From contig NZ_LANA01000002.1 of assembly GCF_012932795.1 (NCBI RefSeq), forward strand, positions 124,001 to 188,000: DNA of 64,000 bases, read 5' to 3'. This document shows positions 33,501 to 42,276 of this stretch, piece after piece (the first letter of the stretch is position 1; each line of letters opens with the position of its first letter). Under the pieces are notes generated by a model, which worked only from the letters and a program-made list of their open reading frames with translations, made no database searches and was not told the origin of the DNA. The translations under genes were made by a program, and so were the position numbers. Origin of the DNA: Candidatus Pelagibacter communis (lineage in GTDB: Bacteria; Pseudomonadota; Alphaproteobacteria; Pelagibacterales; Pelagibacteraceae).

Positions 33501-33668
33501 ATGAAAAAAAAATTATTGAGTTGTATAGATTGTGGAGATGATACAGAAATTTTAACACAAGTAAGTTCAGCACCCGAAATAAAACTACTTTGTAGTAGCT
33601 GTTATAATGTTAAATATTCTATAGAATTACAAGCACATGTAAGTTGTAATAAAAAAAATAAAAAATAA
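33501..33668 (+). CDS. Tiny zinc-ribbon protein
   Basis: A 55-codon frame starts with ATG six bases after the peptidase-like gene. Two CxxC knuckles are present, CIDC near residue 8 and CSSC near residue 31, spaced as in small zinc ribbons, and the C terminus is lysine/asparagine rich. The close spacing and cysteine pattern support a real gene that is too short for most gene finders. Function unknown; nucleic-acid binding is possible. Confidence 0.6.
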   Translation: MKKKLLSCIDCGDDTEILTQVSSAPEIKLLCSSCYNVKYSIELQAHVSCNKKNKK

Positions 33669-33721
33669 GATTCTAATTTTAATGGTCTTGGAAGATTTAA
33701 TTATTTAGAGTTTTGATTAAT

Positions 33722-34606
33722 TTATTTAACAGATTTTATTTTTTGATTTATTACAAGAACAGCCCCAACTATTAATATTGGAAAACCTATAATTAAATCT
33801 ATTTGCCATTCTAAATTTTCAAATACTGTAGATATTAATAAAGCAAGTACGGGCATAACAACACCAACATATCCTGCACGACCAGCTCCAACTTTTTCAA
33901 GTAATTTTAAGTAAAAAATAAATGCAAATATCGAACCTGGAATAGAAAGATATACTAGTGAAGCAATATATTCAAAACTATATTCAAATAATAATTCACT
34001 GCCTCTTACTTGTGTAATTAATAAAGTAACAATGGATCCATATAGCATGGCATAAGCAATTGTTTGTATTAATGGGAAATTATTATTTAAATTTCTTTGA
34101 TGAATCATATTTCCTGTAGATGCACTAAGTGTTCCGATTAAAGCTAAAAACAAACCAACATGAGTACTATTAGTAAAGTTAAAATTAAAAATCTCATCAT
34201 TGAAAATTATTAAAATTCCAATCATACCAATGAATGCACCAATTAAAGTTTTTAAAGAAGGTTTTTTTTTAAAATAAAACCCTTCTCCTAAAATATTCAT
34301 AATTACAACCGTTGAAAAAACAATTGCTGGAAATGCACTAATTAAATAAGTATTTGATATATAAAAGAAAACATAATTTATGGAATAAATACTTGTTCCA
34401 AAAAATAAAAACCAAATGTGATGATTGAAAGAAAAATTTAAACTTTTCTTTTTTATCAATAGATAAATGAAAATAACTATTGAAGCAATTAAAAATCTAT
34501 AAAATACAGAAACAAGAGGATCAACGTAACCTAACTGAAATTTAATTACGTACCAAGTTGGAGACCAACAAAAAAGTGTAATTAAAAATAAAAAAAAATT
34601 ATGCAT
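33722..34606 (-). CDS. EamA/DMT-superfamily transporter
   Basis: This 294-residue membrane protein has about ten hydrophobic helices organised as two EamA repeats. The segment SVFYRFLIASIVIF in the first half and GAGRAGYVGVVMPVLALLIS near the C terminus are typical of the drug/metabolite transporter superfamily. Substrate unknown; amino acids or metabolites are usual. It is on the opposite strand to the small cassette before it. Confidence 0.85.
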   Translation of the reverse strand: MHNFFLFLITLFCWSPTWYVIKFQLGYVDPLVSVFYRFLIASIVIFIYLLIKKKSLNFSFNHHIWFLFFGTSIYSINYVFFYISNTYLISAFPAIVFSTVVIMNILGEGFYFKKKPSLKTLIGAFIGMIGILIIFNDEIFNFNFTNSTHVGLFLALIGTLSASTGNMIHQRNLNNNFPLIQTIAYAMLYGSIVTLLITQVRGSELLFEYSFEYIASLVYLSIPGSIFAFIFYLKLLEKVGAGRAGYVGVVMPVLALLISTVFENLEWQIDLIIGFPILIVGAVLVINQKIKSVK

Positions 34607-34631
34607 AGCTAATAATTAGTAATGATTTAAA

Positions 34632-34724
34632 TTAAAAGTATAGACGATACATAAAATTAACTGCAACAACTGTTAAAACTATAACTAATAAATACAATGA
34701 AACATAATCCCTAGGTTTAAGCAT
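34632..34724 (-). CDS. Possible 30-residue membrane peptide
   Basis: A short frame on the minus strand encodes a basic start (MLKPRDY) followed by one hydrophobic helix and a short basic-aromatic end (YRLYF). It fills most of the space between two membrane-protein genes on the same strand. No homology is recognised and there is no clear ribosome site, so this is tentative. Confidence 0.35.
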   Translation of the reverse strand: MLKPRDYVSLYLLVIVLTVVAVNFMYRLYF

Positions 34725-34765
34725 AATTTTTAAAGCTTTAATAACGTTTAATAGATTTCAGGATA

Positions 34766-36079
34766 TTATTCTATATATTTGCGATGCCAAATTAAAAATT
34801 TAGAGTCTTCAAACAATCTAAAACTATCCCACCCAAATATTTTTTTACTCGTATTGTAAGGTACTTTCCATAATGGATTTGTGGCAATATCAGCTTTTCT
34901 AGATGTTTTTTGATTCCAGCCAAAAGCAAAAATAATAAAAATAATAATTACAATTTTTTTTTTATTTTTAAAAAATTGAAGTCTTTTGGACATTTTAGAA
35001 AAATCAATTTCGATGTGATCATTTTTATAAAGATAAAAATATAAATAAGTAGAAAATGATATCAACATACCAATCCACCTTCCCCAATCACTACCAACTA
35101 TAAAAAGTATTAAAATAGGTATGTATAATAAAGATAATAATATAAAAATATTACTAAACCCAAGAGTTGAAAAAAGGTTATTAATTTTTATTTTCGAGTG
35201 AATTGATAAGAAAAATAATGGAAAAAAACCAATTAAAAATATTATGAAATATCTAAATATCCATGAAGTTATTTCAAACAAAGATGATTTATTAAAAGTA
35301 GATTGAATTATAAAATCTATTTTATTAAGATCGAAATGCCTCAAAAGCTCACAAGACATATAGCATTTTTCGTTAAAATTTATTAAAAGACTTTGCTTCA
35401 TAATTTCATGATCTTCCATTGATGGAGGATAAATAAAAAAGAAAGCAATAATTAGCAATGAAGGAACAAATAATAAAGAATTTTTTAAAAAAGATTGTAA
35501 GGTTTTAATATTTTTATAAAAAATTAAGCAAGTCAGAACAAATGGAAAAAAAAGTACAACTTGCTCATAGATTAAGCATACGATTGGTGTAACAAAAAAA
35601 ATGTAAAGATTTAAGTAATTATTGTATTTTTTTTTTGGATTGCACAAATAAATTACACCTAAAAAGTAAGCATATAAGAAGATTTCTTTTCTTGCCAATA
35701 CTTCAATTTCAGCAACTGGATAAAGAATAAAAATTGGAGTAAAAACTGCAAAGACGGTTAAGACGTTATGCTTTAAGGCTTTAAAAAAATAATAGTTTAA
35801 AGCTAAAACAAAAATATAAAATGTGGATTGAAAAACAAATATCACGAATCTTAGGTCAAGTTTAAAGTAACTGGCAATCTGAAAGCAAATTTCACCCAGA
35901 AAGCCTCTACGAGTTAAGCCTCCTTGGTAATTAATTATCCATTCAGATATTGTAGAATCATTTCCAACGTCATGTTTTATATATAGATGAATGACAGAAC
36001 AAAAAGATAATATGGCCAAATAAATTAAAAAATACTTATTAAAACTTTTAAGTTCTTTAAAGTTATTATTATTATCCAT
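34766..36079 (-). CDS. Polytopic membrane protein of unknown function
   Basis: This 437-residue protein has about ten or eleven hydrophobic helices separated by short loops. A conserved-looking polar segment (SEWIINYQGGLTRRGFLGE, about residues 45-65) lies after the first helix, and a charged stretch with LARKEIF follows helix four. The layout resembles integral-membrane glycosyltransferase- or polymerase-like proteins of cell-surface polysaccharide pathways, but I recognise no defining motif. It is strongly A+T-rich with long Phe/Ile/Leu runs. It sits six bases from the DmdA-like gene on the same strand. Confidence 0.7.
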   Translation of the reverse strand: MDNNNNFKELKSFNKYFLIYLAILSFCSVIHLYIKHDVGNDSTISEWIINYQGGLTRRGFLGEICFQIASYFKLDLRFVIFVFQSTFYIFVLALNYYFFKALKHNVLTVFAVFTPIFILYPVAEIEVLARKEIFLYAYFLGVIYLCNPKKKYNNYLNLYIFFVTPIVCLIYEQVVLFFPFVLTCLIFYKNIKTLQSFLKNSLLFVPSLLIIAFFFIYPPSMEDHEIMKQSLLINFNEKCYMSCELLRHFDLNKIDFIIQSTFNKSSLFEITSWIFRYFIIFLIGFFPLFFLSIHSKIKINNLFSTLGFSNIFILLSLLYIPILILFIVGSDWGRWIGMLISFSTYLYFYLYKNDHIEIDFSKMSKRLQFFKNKKKIVIIIFIIFAFGWNQKTSRKADIATNPLWKVPYNTSKKIFGWDSFRLFEDSKFLIWHRKYIE

Positions 36080-36085
36080 TTTGTA

Positions 36086-37228
36086 CTAAGCAGAAGCTAT
36101 TTTTTTTTGTGGGTCATAAAAAGGTTTTTCAACAATGGTTGCCTTAACTAATTTATCATTAATTTTAACATCAAGTTCATTATTTAACTCTGATTGTTCA
36201 ATTGAGATCATTGCTAGAGCTATATTTTTTTTTAATCTTGGTGAATAAACAGCTGAAGTAATTTTACCAACAACATTTTCATTTTTGGTAACTTCCCAAA
36301 AAGTTGTATTAGGTCTTGTTAAAGGTTCACAATTTAAAACAACACCGACTTGTTTTCGTTTGATACCATTAACATTAATTAAGTTTAAAGCTTTTTTACC
36401 AACAAAGTTTGCATCAATATCTAAATTAACTAATCGACCTAGACCAACCTCATAAGGATTTGTGTTGATATCTGCATCTGCATGATAGGATAACATTCCA
36501 CCTTCAATACGTCTTATTGATGATGTATGTCCTGGTTTAATTCCAAATTTTTTACCAGCTACCATTATTTTTTCCCAAAGTTTATCACCCATAGAACCAT
36601 CTCTAAGATAAAGTTCATAACCTAATTCACTTGACCACCCTGTACGAGATACAATTAATGGAATTCCATCAAGGTCTAATTCACGAAACCAATAATACTT
36701 AAGATCAATAATACTCTTACCAAATAAAGCTTCCATAATTTTACCAGAGTTAGGCCCTTGCAATTGAAGAGGAGAGACATCAGGTTCACAAATTTTGACA
36801 TCTAATTTGGAATTTACAGCAACACCTTGTGCCCATAATAAAATATCACTATCTGCAAGTGATAACCAAAAATGATTTTCTTTTAATCTTAATAAAACAG
36901 GATCATTTAAAATTCCGCCTTCATTGTTTACAATTAATACATATTTACATTGACCAACTGAAAGTTTTGAAAGATCTCGTGGTGTCAAGAGTTGCACAAA
37001 TTTTGCTGCATCTGGTCCTGTAATTTCAACTTGTCGTTCAACAGCAACATCACATAAAATTGCTTCATTAACTAAATTCCAGAAGTTTTGTTCTGGGCAT
37101 CCAAAATCCCGTGGAATGTACATATGGTTATAAACAGAAAAACCTGTTACACCCCATTTAACAGTTGAATTAAAGTAAGGAGATTTTCTTATTTGAGTTC
37201 CAAAACCAAAATTTTTTTTATCTTGCAT
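36086..37228 (-). CDS. DmdA-like / GcvT-family aminomethyltransferase
   Basis: This 380-residue folate-dependent methyl- or aminomethyltransferase has the GcvT fold. Its N terminus (VTGFSVYNHMYIPRDF) and the motifs AVERQVEITGPDAAKFVQLL, RDLSKL, SLADSDILLW and EPDVSPLQLQGPNS resemble DMSP demethylase (DmdA). However, where DmdA has GCPNxIERIExGLLSYGND this protein has GHTSSIRRIEGGMLSYHAD. It is therefore more likely a paralogue acting on another methylated compound. Tetrahydrofolate as acceptor is a family expectation. It is transcribed away from the small secreted-protein and phosphohexomutase genes upstream. Confidence 0.8.
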   Translation of the reverse strand: MQDKKNFGFGTQIRKSPYFNSTVKWGVTGFSVYNHMYIPRDFGCPEQNFWNLVNEAILCDVAVERQVEITGPDAAKFVQLLTPRDLSKLSVGQCKYVLIVNNEGGILNDPVLLRLKENHFWLSLADSDILLWAQGVAVNSKLDVKICEPDVSPLQLQGPNSGKIMEALFGKSIIDLKYYWFRELDLDGIPLIVSRTGWSSELGYELYLRDGSMGDKLWEKIMVAGKKFGIKPGHTSSIRRIEGGMLSYHADADINTNPYEVGLGRLVNLDIDANFVGKKALNLINVNGIKRKQVGVVLNCEPLTRPNTTFWEVTKNENVVGKITSAVYSPRLKKNIALAMISIEQSELNNELDVKINDKLVKATIVEKPFYDPQKKIASA

Positions 37229-37266
37229 ATAAAATTTGTATTAAAATTCTAGTTTTAATTAAAGCT

Positions 37267-37554
37267 TTATTTATTGTTTTCACACTCAATTGTTGCGAAT
37301 TCAGTAGCCTTCATTATTTCTTCAGGTTTCATTTTGAAGATTTCATTTATTTGATCGTCCGTAAATTTTTCACTTAATTTGTCAACTGTACAACTGCAAT
37401 AGACTTTTGCTCCATCAGGTCCAATGTATCCTTTTGAATTACTGTAACACCCAATATATAATTCTTTTTCAAATTCTGGGCTTAGAGCTTGACCTTTAGA
37501 GCTTATAAAAAAGATAATTATTAGCAAATATTTATATTTTTTGATCATACTCAC
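37267..37554 (-). CDS. Small secreted protein with conserved cysteines
   Basis: This 95-residue protein has a signal peptide (basic MSMIKKYKY, then a hydrophobic core, cleavage near residue 23). The mature part has four cysteines (GCY, CSC and a late ECENN) and a helical segment (FTDDQINEIFKMKPEE). The pattern suggests a disulfide-bonded periplasmic protein. No function is known to me. A second ATG at 37548 could be the start. It overlaps the end of the phosphohexomutase gene by about 20 bases on the same strand. Confidence 0.7.
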   Translation of the reverse strand: MSMIKKYKYLLIIIFFISSKGQALSPEFEKELYIGCYSNSKGYIGPDGAKVYCSCTVDKLSEKFTDDQINEIFKMKPEEIMKATEFATIECENNK

Positions 37555-38986
37555 CTACTTTCCCAGTTTTGTGGAGTAGATCATCAATAAAATCAAAGAT
37601 TTTTTTCTTTCTTTCATTTGAAGTCGGACTTTCAGTTACAATGACTAAAGATGGTTTATTAGATGAAGCTCTAATTAATCCCCACGAACCATCCTTAAAA
37701 GAAAATCTAATTCCATTAACTGTTAGTATTTCTTTAATTTCTTGATTGTCAATTTTAATTTTACTATCTTTAATTTCCAAAACTTTTTTTACCAGATCTT
37801 CAACAACTTGATATTTTTCTTCATCTTTGCAAAAAGGTGCCATGGTAGGTGTTTGAAATGTGTTAGGTAATTCATTGATAATTTCATTCATTGTTTGATC
37901 TTTATTATCTAGTAGATGACAAACATGAATTGCTGAATTAATCCCATCATCATAGCCATACCCTAAAGGTTGATTAAAGAAGAAGTGACCACTTTTTTCA
38001 AATCCTGCTAATGCTTTTTCAGTATTAACTTTTCTTTTGATGTGTGAGTGACCTGTCTTCCAGTAAATAGTTTTACAATTACTACTTTTTAAAACCTTAT
38101 CTGTTGCATACAAACCTGTTGATTTAACGTCTACAACAAACTTTGAACCTTTATGGGTTTCTGATAAATTTCTTGCAATCAATAATCCAATCTTATCTGA
38201 AAATATTTCGTTCCCCATATTATCAATTACACCAACTCGATCACCATCTCCATCAAATCCAAAACCAATATCAGCATTATTATCTTTTACAGCTTTTGCT
38301 ATTGCATGTAACATCTCTAAATCTTCTGGATTTGGATTATATTTTGGAAAAGTCCAATCAAGATTACAATCTAACTCTATTACCTCACAACCAATTCCTT
38401 TTAAAATTTCAGGTGCAAATATTCCAGCTGTACCATTACCACATGCAACAACTGCTTTAATTTTCTTTTTGATTTTGTTTTTATTTATTAAATCATCTTT
38501 ATAAATTTGTTGAAAACCTTCTATTTGTTTTTCACTTCCTTTACCTTTTATAAAATTTTCATTTAAAGTAATTTCTTTTAATTCTTTCATCTCTTCTGGT
38601 GCATGAGTTAATCCTTTTTTGATACCCATTTTAACTCCAGTCCAACCATTTTCATTGTGACTAGCAGTTACCATTGCAACAGCATCAGCATTTAAATTAA
38701 ATTGTGCAAAATATACAGTAGGGGATAGTGACAAACCTATGTCTTCAATATTACATCCTGTTGAAAGAAGTCCTTTTTTAAGAGCTGTTTTTATTTCTTC
38801 ACTGTAAGATCTATAATCATGACCGACAATTACTCTTGGATTAGTTTTTTTTGTGTGTTTTATAATTTGAGTACCCAAACCTTTGCCCAGATTCTCTATT
38901 CCGATTCTATTTATATCCTTCTCATACAACCACCTCGCGTCATACTCTCTGAAGCCATATGGATCTATTTTTAAATTTGTTGTCAT
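37532..38986 (-). CDS. Phosphomannomutase/phosphoglucomutase
   Basis: This 484-residue alpha-D-phosphohexomutase interconverts hexose 1- and 6-phosphates for sugar-nucleotide and polysaccharide synthesis. The phosphoserine loop VTASHNENGWTGVK lies near residue 109. The metal-binding loop is FGFDGDGDRVGVID near residue 243, and the sugar-binding stretch is GFEKSGHFFF near residue 335. The C-terminal phosphate-binding domain includes GSWGLIRASSNKPSL. Length and order fit the bacterial PMM/PGM family; which sugar is preferred is not readable. Confidence 0.92.
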   Translation of the reverse strand: MTTNLKIDPYGFREYDARWLYEKDINRIGIENLGKGLGTQIIKHTKKTNPRVIVGHDYRSYSEEIKTALKKGLLSTGCNIEDIGLSLSPTVYFAQFNLNADAVAMVTASHNENGWTGVKMGIKKGLTHAPEEMKELKEITLNENFIKGKGSEKQIEGFQQIYKDDLINKNKIKKKIKAVVACGNGTAGIFAPEILKGIGCEVIELDCNLDWTFPKYNPNPEDLEMLHAIAKAVKDNNADIGFGFDGDGDRVGVIDNMGNEIFSDKIGLLIARNLSETHKGSKFVVDVKSTGLYATDKVLKSSNCKTIYWKTGHSHIKRKVNTEKALAGFEKSGHFFFNQPLGYGYDDGINSAIHVCHLLDNKDQTMNEIINELPNTFQTPTMAPFCKDEEKYQVVEDLVKKVLEIKDSKIKIDNQEIKEILTVNGIRFSFKDGSWGLIRASSNKPSLVIVTESPTSNERKKKIFDFIDDLLHKTGKVGEYDQKI

Positions 38987-39095
38987 TGTTAACCTTTCTT
39001 ACATTCATTTTATTTTTTTATTGATATTTTTTTTATATGTTCTATAAATGTTCTGTTGATTAATGATTTATATGGTGTATCAATGCTTTTAGCAT

Positions 39096-39110
39096 ACAAC
39101 ATGTAGTTGT
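39096..39110. promoter_or_regulatory. Small palindrome upstream of nrdA
   Basis: ACAAC-ATGTA-GTTGT forms a perfect 5-base inverted repeat 31 bases before the nrdA start. It recalls but does not match the NrdR box consensus. It may be an operator for ribonucleotide reductase expression. Confidence 0.35.
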
Positions 39111-39141
39111 TTTGCAAAAAAAACATAATAAAACTTAAAAT

Positions 39142-41079
39142 ATGAACAAAATTCTATCACAAGCACTCAAGAAAGCTGTCTCCGAATATAGCCCAAATAA
39201 TAGTGAGCTTTCAAAAAATAAAGGACCAGATTTATTTTCACTTAGCAATGACACAGAACTTTTTCAAAATGAAAAAGGCATAATTATTAAAATTGATAGA
39301 TCAAGAGATTCTAAATTAACAGACTTTGGTAAGGCAACTTTAAAAGATAGATACTTAGGTCACAACGAATCTTTTCAAGATTTATTTGCACGAGTTGCAA
39401 GTTCATATGCAGATGACAATTTACACGCACAAAGAATTTATAACTACATTAGCAACTTATGGTTTATGCCAGCAACTCCAGTTTTATCAAATGGTGGAAC
39501 CAAAAGAGGCTTACCAATTTCATGTTTTTTAAATGAAGCATCAGACAGCTTAAATGGAATACTTGATCTATGGAGTGAGAACGTTTGGTTAGCTGCTAAG
39601 GGTGGTGGAATAGGAAGTTACTGGGGAAACCTTAGATCTATAGGAGAAAAAATTGGTAAAGTTGGAAAGACTTCAGGAATAATTCCATTTATTAAAGTTA
39701 TGGACTCGTTAACAATGGCAATTAGCCAAGGTTCATTAAGAAGAGGATCTGCTGCTTGTTATCTTCCAATTGAGCATCCTGAAATTGAAGAGTTTATTGA
39801 AATGAGAAGACCTACTGGTGGAGATCCAAATAGAAAAGCCCTAAACCTTCATCATGGTGTTTTAGTATCTGATGCATTTATGAGAGCTGTTGAAACAGAT
39901 GGACAATGGGCACTAAAAAGTCCTGCTGATGGAACTGTGCAACAAACTATCTCTGCAAGAAATTTATGGATTAGATTGTTAACTGCAAGAATTGAAACAG
40001 GTGAACCTTATATTATTTATATCGATACAGTTAACAGACAAATTCCACAACATCACAAACTTGCTAATTTAACTGTTAAAACTTCTAACCTTTGTAGTGA
40101 AATAACTCTACCTACTGGAATAGATAAAAATGGAAGAGATAGAACTGCTGTTTGTTGTTTATCATCTTTAAACTTAGAAAAGTATGATGAATGGAAAGAT
40201 GACAACGTTATGATTAATGATGTTATGAGATTTTTAGATAATGTATTAACTGATTTTATTGCAAGAGCTCCAGAACAATTTGATGATGCAAAATATTCTG
40301 CAGAAAAAGAAAGAAGTGTTGGTTTAGGTGTTATGGGTTTCCATTCTTACTTACAGAAACATAGTATTCCCCTTGAATCTGTTATGAGTAAAGCTTGGAA
40401 TAAAAAGATATTCAAACACATTCAAGAACATGTTGATCAAGCCTCAAAAGATTTAGCAGACGAAAGAGGAGCTTGTCCAGATGCTGCTGATTATGGCTAT
40501 AATGAAAGGTTTTCAAACAAAACTGCGATTGCACCAACAGCTTCTATTTCTATTATCTGTGGTGGAGCTTCACCAGGAGTAGAGCCAGTTGCAGCTAACA
40601 GCTATACTCATAAAACTCTTTCAGGATCTTTTAATGTTAGAAATAGATATTTGGTTGAATTATTAGAAAAACATAGAAAAAATACAGATGAAGTTTGGTC
40701 TGAAATCACTACAAACCAGGGCTCTGTTTCACATTTAGATTTTTTGACTGATTTAGAAAAAGATGTTTTTAAAACAGCATTTGAACTTGATCAAAAATGG
40801 ATTATTGAATTAAGTGGAGATAGAACGCCTTATATATCTCAAGCTCAATCAATTAACCTTTTTGTACCAGCAGATATTCACAAAAGAGAACTACATAAAA
40901 TTCATTTTGATGCTTGGAAAAAAGGCTTAAAGAGTCTTTACTACTGTAGATCAAAATCAATTCAACGTGCAGAAAATGTTAATGACACTAAAGCAACAGA
41001 CGTTACTGCGAACGTTTACAAATCAAAACCACAAACAACTGAACAACCAGAATACGAGGAGTGCCTATCATGTCAGTAG
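39142..41079 (+). CDS. nrdA: Ribonucleoside-diphosphate reductase class I, alpha subunit
   Basis: This is the catalytic subunit of the aerobic, oxygen-dependent reductase making deoxyribonucleotides, 645 residues. The redox cysteine pair is seen at PISCFLNEA and AVCCLSSLN, the active-site triad at NLCSEI (Asn, thiyl-radical Cys, Glu), the radical-transfer tyrosine pair at SLYYCRS, and the C-terminal shuttle CLSC at 641-644. The N terminus is too short for a full ATP-cone domain, so the usual activity regulation may be absent. Its end overlaps nrdB by ten bases. Confidence 0.95.
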   Translation: MNKILSQALKKAVSEYSPNNSELSKNKGPDLFSLSNDTELFQNEKGIIIKIDRSRDSKLTDFGKATLKDRYLGHNESFQDLFARVASSYADDNLHAQRIYNYISNLWFMPATPVLSNGGTKRGLPISCFLNEASDSLNGILDLWSENVWLAAKGGGIGSYWGNLRSIGEKIGKVGKTSGIIPFIKVMDSLTMAISQGSLRRGSAACYLPIEHPEIEEFIEMRRPTGGDPNRKALNLHHGVLVSDAFMRAVETDGQWALKSPADGTVQQTISARNLWIRLLTARIETGEPYIIYIDTVNRQIPQHHKLANLTVKTSNLCSEITLPTGIDKNGRDRTAVCCLSSLNLEKYDEWKDDNVMINDVMRFLDNVLTDFIARAPEQFDDAKYSAEKERSVGLGVMGFHSYLQKHSIPLESVMSKAWNKKIFKHIQEHVDQASKDLADERGACPDAADYGYNERFSNKTAIAPTASISIICGGASPGVEPVAANSYTHKTLSGSFNVRNRYLVELLEKHRKNTDEVWSEITTNQGSVSHLDFLTDLEKDVFKTAFELDQKWIIELSGDRTPYISQAQSINLFVPADIHKRELHKIHFDAWKKGLKSLYYCRSKSIQRAENVNDTKATDVTANVYKSKPQTTEQPEYEECLSCQ

Positions 41080-42098
41080 AGAAAATGAATACTAAAATTA
41101 TCCAACCACCAAAAGAAAAAATAGTTCAACCACAAAAAATGGGACTATTAGTTGAAAACCCAGTTTACAAACCATTTAGATATCCATGGTGTTATGATGC
41201 TTGGTTAACTCAACAAAGAATTCATTGGCTACCAGAAGAAGTGCCACTTGGTGATGATGTTAGAGATTGGCAGAAAAATTTAACTCAGTCTGAAAAAAAT
41301 TTATTAACACAAATTTTTAGATTTTTTACTCAAGCTGATGTTGAAGTGCAAAATTGTTATTTAAGACATTATACAACTGTATTCAAACCTACAGAAGTAT
41401 TAATGATGATGACTGCTTTTGCTTCAATGGAAACAGTTCACATAGCTGCTTACTCTCATTTACTTGATACGATTGGAATGCCTGAGTCAGAATATTCTGC
41501 ATTCATGAAATATAAAGAGATGAAAGATAAGTATGACTACATGCAAAATTTTGACATGAGTTCAAAAAAAGATATTGCATTAACAGTAGCTGTATTTAGC
41601 GCATTCACTGAAGGTTTACAATTATTTGCAAGTTTTGCAATCTTACTTAACTTCCCGAGACACAATAAAATGAAAGGGATGGGCCAAATTGTTACTTGGT
41701 CAGTAAGAGATGAAACGTTGCACTGTAATTCTATGATTAGATTGTTTAAAGAGTTCATTCATGAGAACCCAGAAATTTGGACTCCTGAATTAAAAGCAGA
41801 ACTTTATAAAGCATGTAGAACAATCATAGAGCATGAAGATGCTTTCATTGATTTAGCTTTTGAAATGGGTCCTATGGAAGGTCTTACAGCGCAAGATGTG
41901 AAACTTTACATAAGATTTATTGCTAATAGAAGATTATCTCAACTTGGTTTAGAACCAATTTACGATGTGGACAAAAACCCACTTACTTGGTTAGATTCTA
42001 TGTTGAATGCAGTTGAACACATGAACTTCTTTGAAGGCCGTTCTACTGAATATTCTAAAGCATCAACTCAAGGAACTTGGACCGAAGCCTTTAGTTAA
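41070..42098 (+). CDS. nrdB: Ribonucleoside-diphosphate reductase class I, beta subunit
   Basis: This is the metal- and radical-bearing partner of NrdA, 342 residues from the preferred ATG. The start is chosen because GAGGAG (41056-41061) lies eight bases before it; a GTG at 41061 would destroy that spacing. Metal ligands are visible as Asp in FTQADVEVQ, Glu and His in SMETVHIAAYSH, Glu in AFTEGLQ, and Glu and His in VRDETLHCNS. The radical tyrosine is in IAAYSHLL, so this is a tyrosyl-radical type and not the tyrosine-less Ic type. It overlaps nrdA by ten bases. Confidence 0.94.
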   Translation: MSVEKMNTKIIQPPKEKIVQPQKMGLLVENPVYKPFRYPWCYDAWLTQQRIHWLPEEVPLGDDVRDWQKNLTQSEKNLLTQIFRFFTQADVEVQNCYLRHYTTVFKPTEVLMMMTAFASMETVHIAAYSHLLDTIGMPESEYSAFMKYKEMKDKYDYMQNFDMSSKKDIALTVAVFSAFTEGLQLFASFAILLNFPRHNKMKGMGQIVTWSVRDETLHCNSMIRLFKEFIHENPEIWTPELKAELYKACRTIIEHEDAFIDLAFEMGPMEGLTAQDVKLYIRFIANRRLSQLGLEPIYDVDKNPLTWLDSMLNAVEHMNFFEGRSTEYSKASTQGTWTEAFS

Positions 42099-42101
42099 AA
42101 A

Positions 42102-42275
42102 GTGAAAACGAATTATTTAATCTTAATTATATTCATTTTTCTAACAAATTGTAACACTGTAACAGGAACTGTAGAGGGCACTGTTAGAGGTATTTATAAA
42201 GATGTTAAAACAACTCACCATTACACAACTTGTGTTTTTACTAAAACTCAATGTGGTGATTTAGATTTAGATTAA
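42102..42275 (+). CDS. Small lipoprotein
   Basis: A 57-codon frame begins with GTG three bases after the nrdB stop. It encodes a basic start, a hydrophobic core and a lipobox LTNC near residue 17. The predicted mature peptide begins CNTVTGTVEGTVRG, contains GIYKDVKTTHHY, and has two further cysteines. This looks like a tiny entericidin-like outer-membrane lipoprotein. It ends one base short of the convergent prpC. The lipobox and tight spacing are the support; there is no strong ribosome site. Confidence 0.6.
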   Translation: MKTNYLILIIFIFLTNCNTVTGTVEGTVRGIYKDVKTTHHYTTCVFTKTQCGDLDLD

Positions 42276-42276
42276 A

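Noticed and set aside
36086..37228. Calling this gene dmdA outright
   Set aside because: The overall similarity is strong, but the segment that is most conserved in DmdA is changed, so only a DmdA-like call is justified.
39040..39110. NrdR boxes upstream of nrdA
   Set aside because: The palindrome at 39096 and the nearby TATGGTGTATC do not match the NrdR consensus closely or occur as a properly spaced pair.
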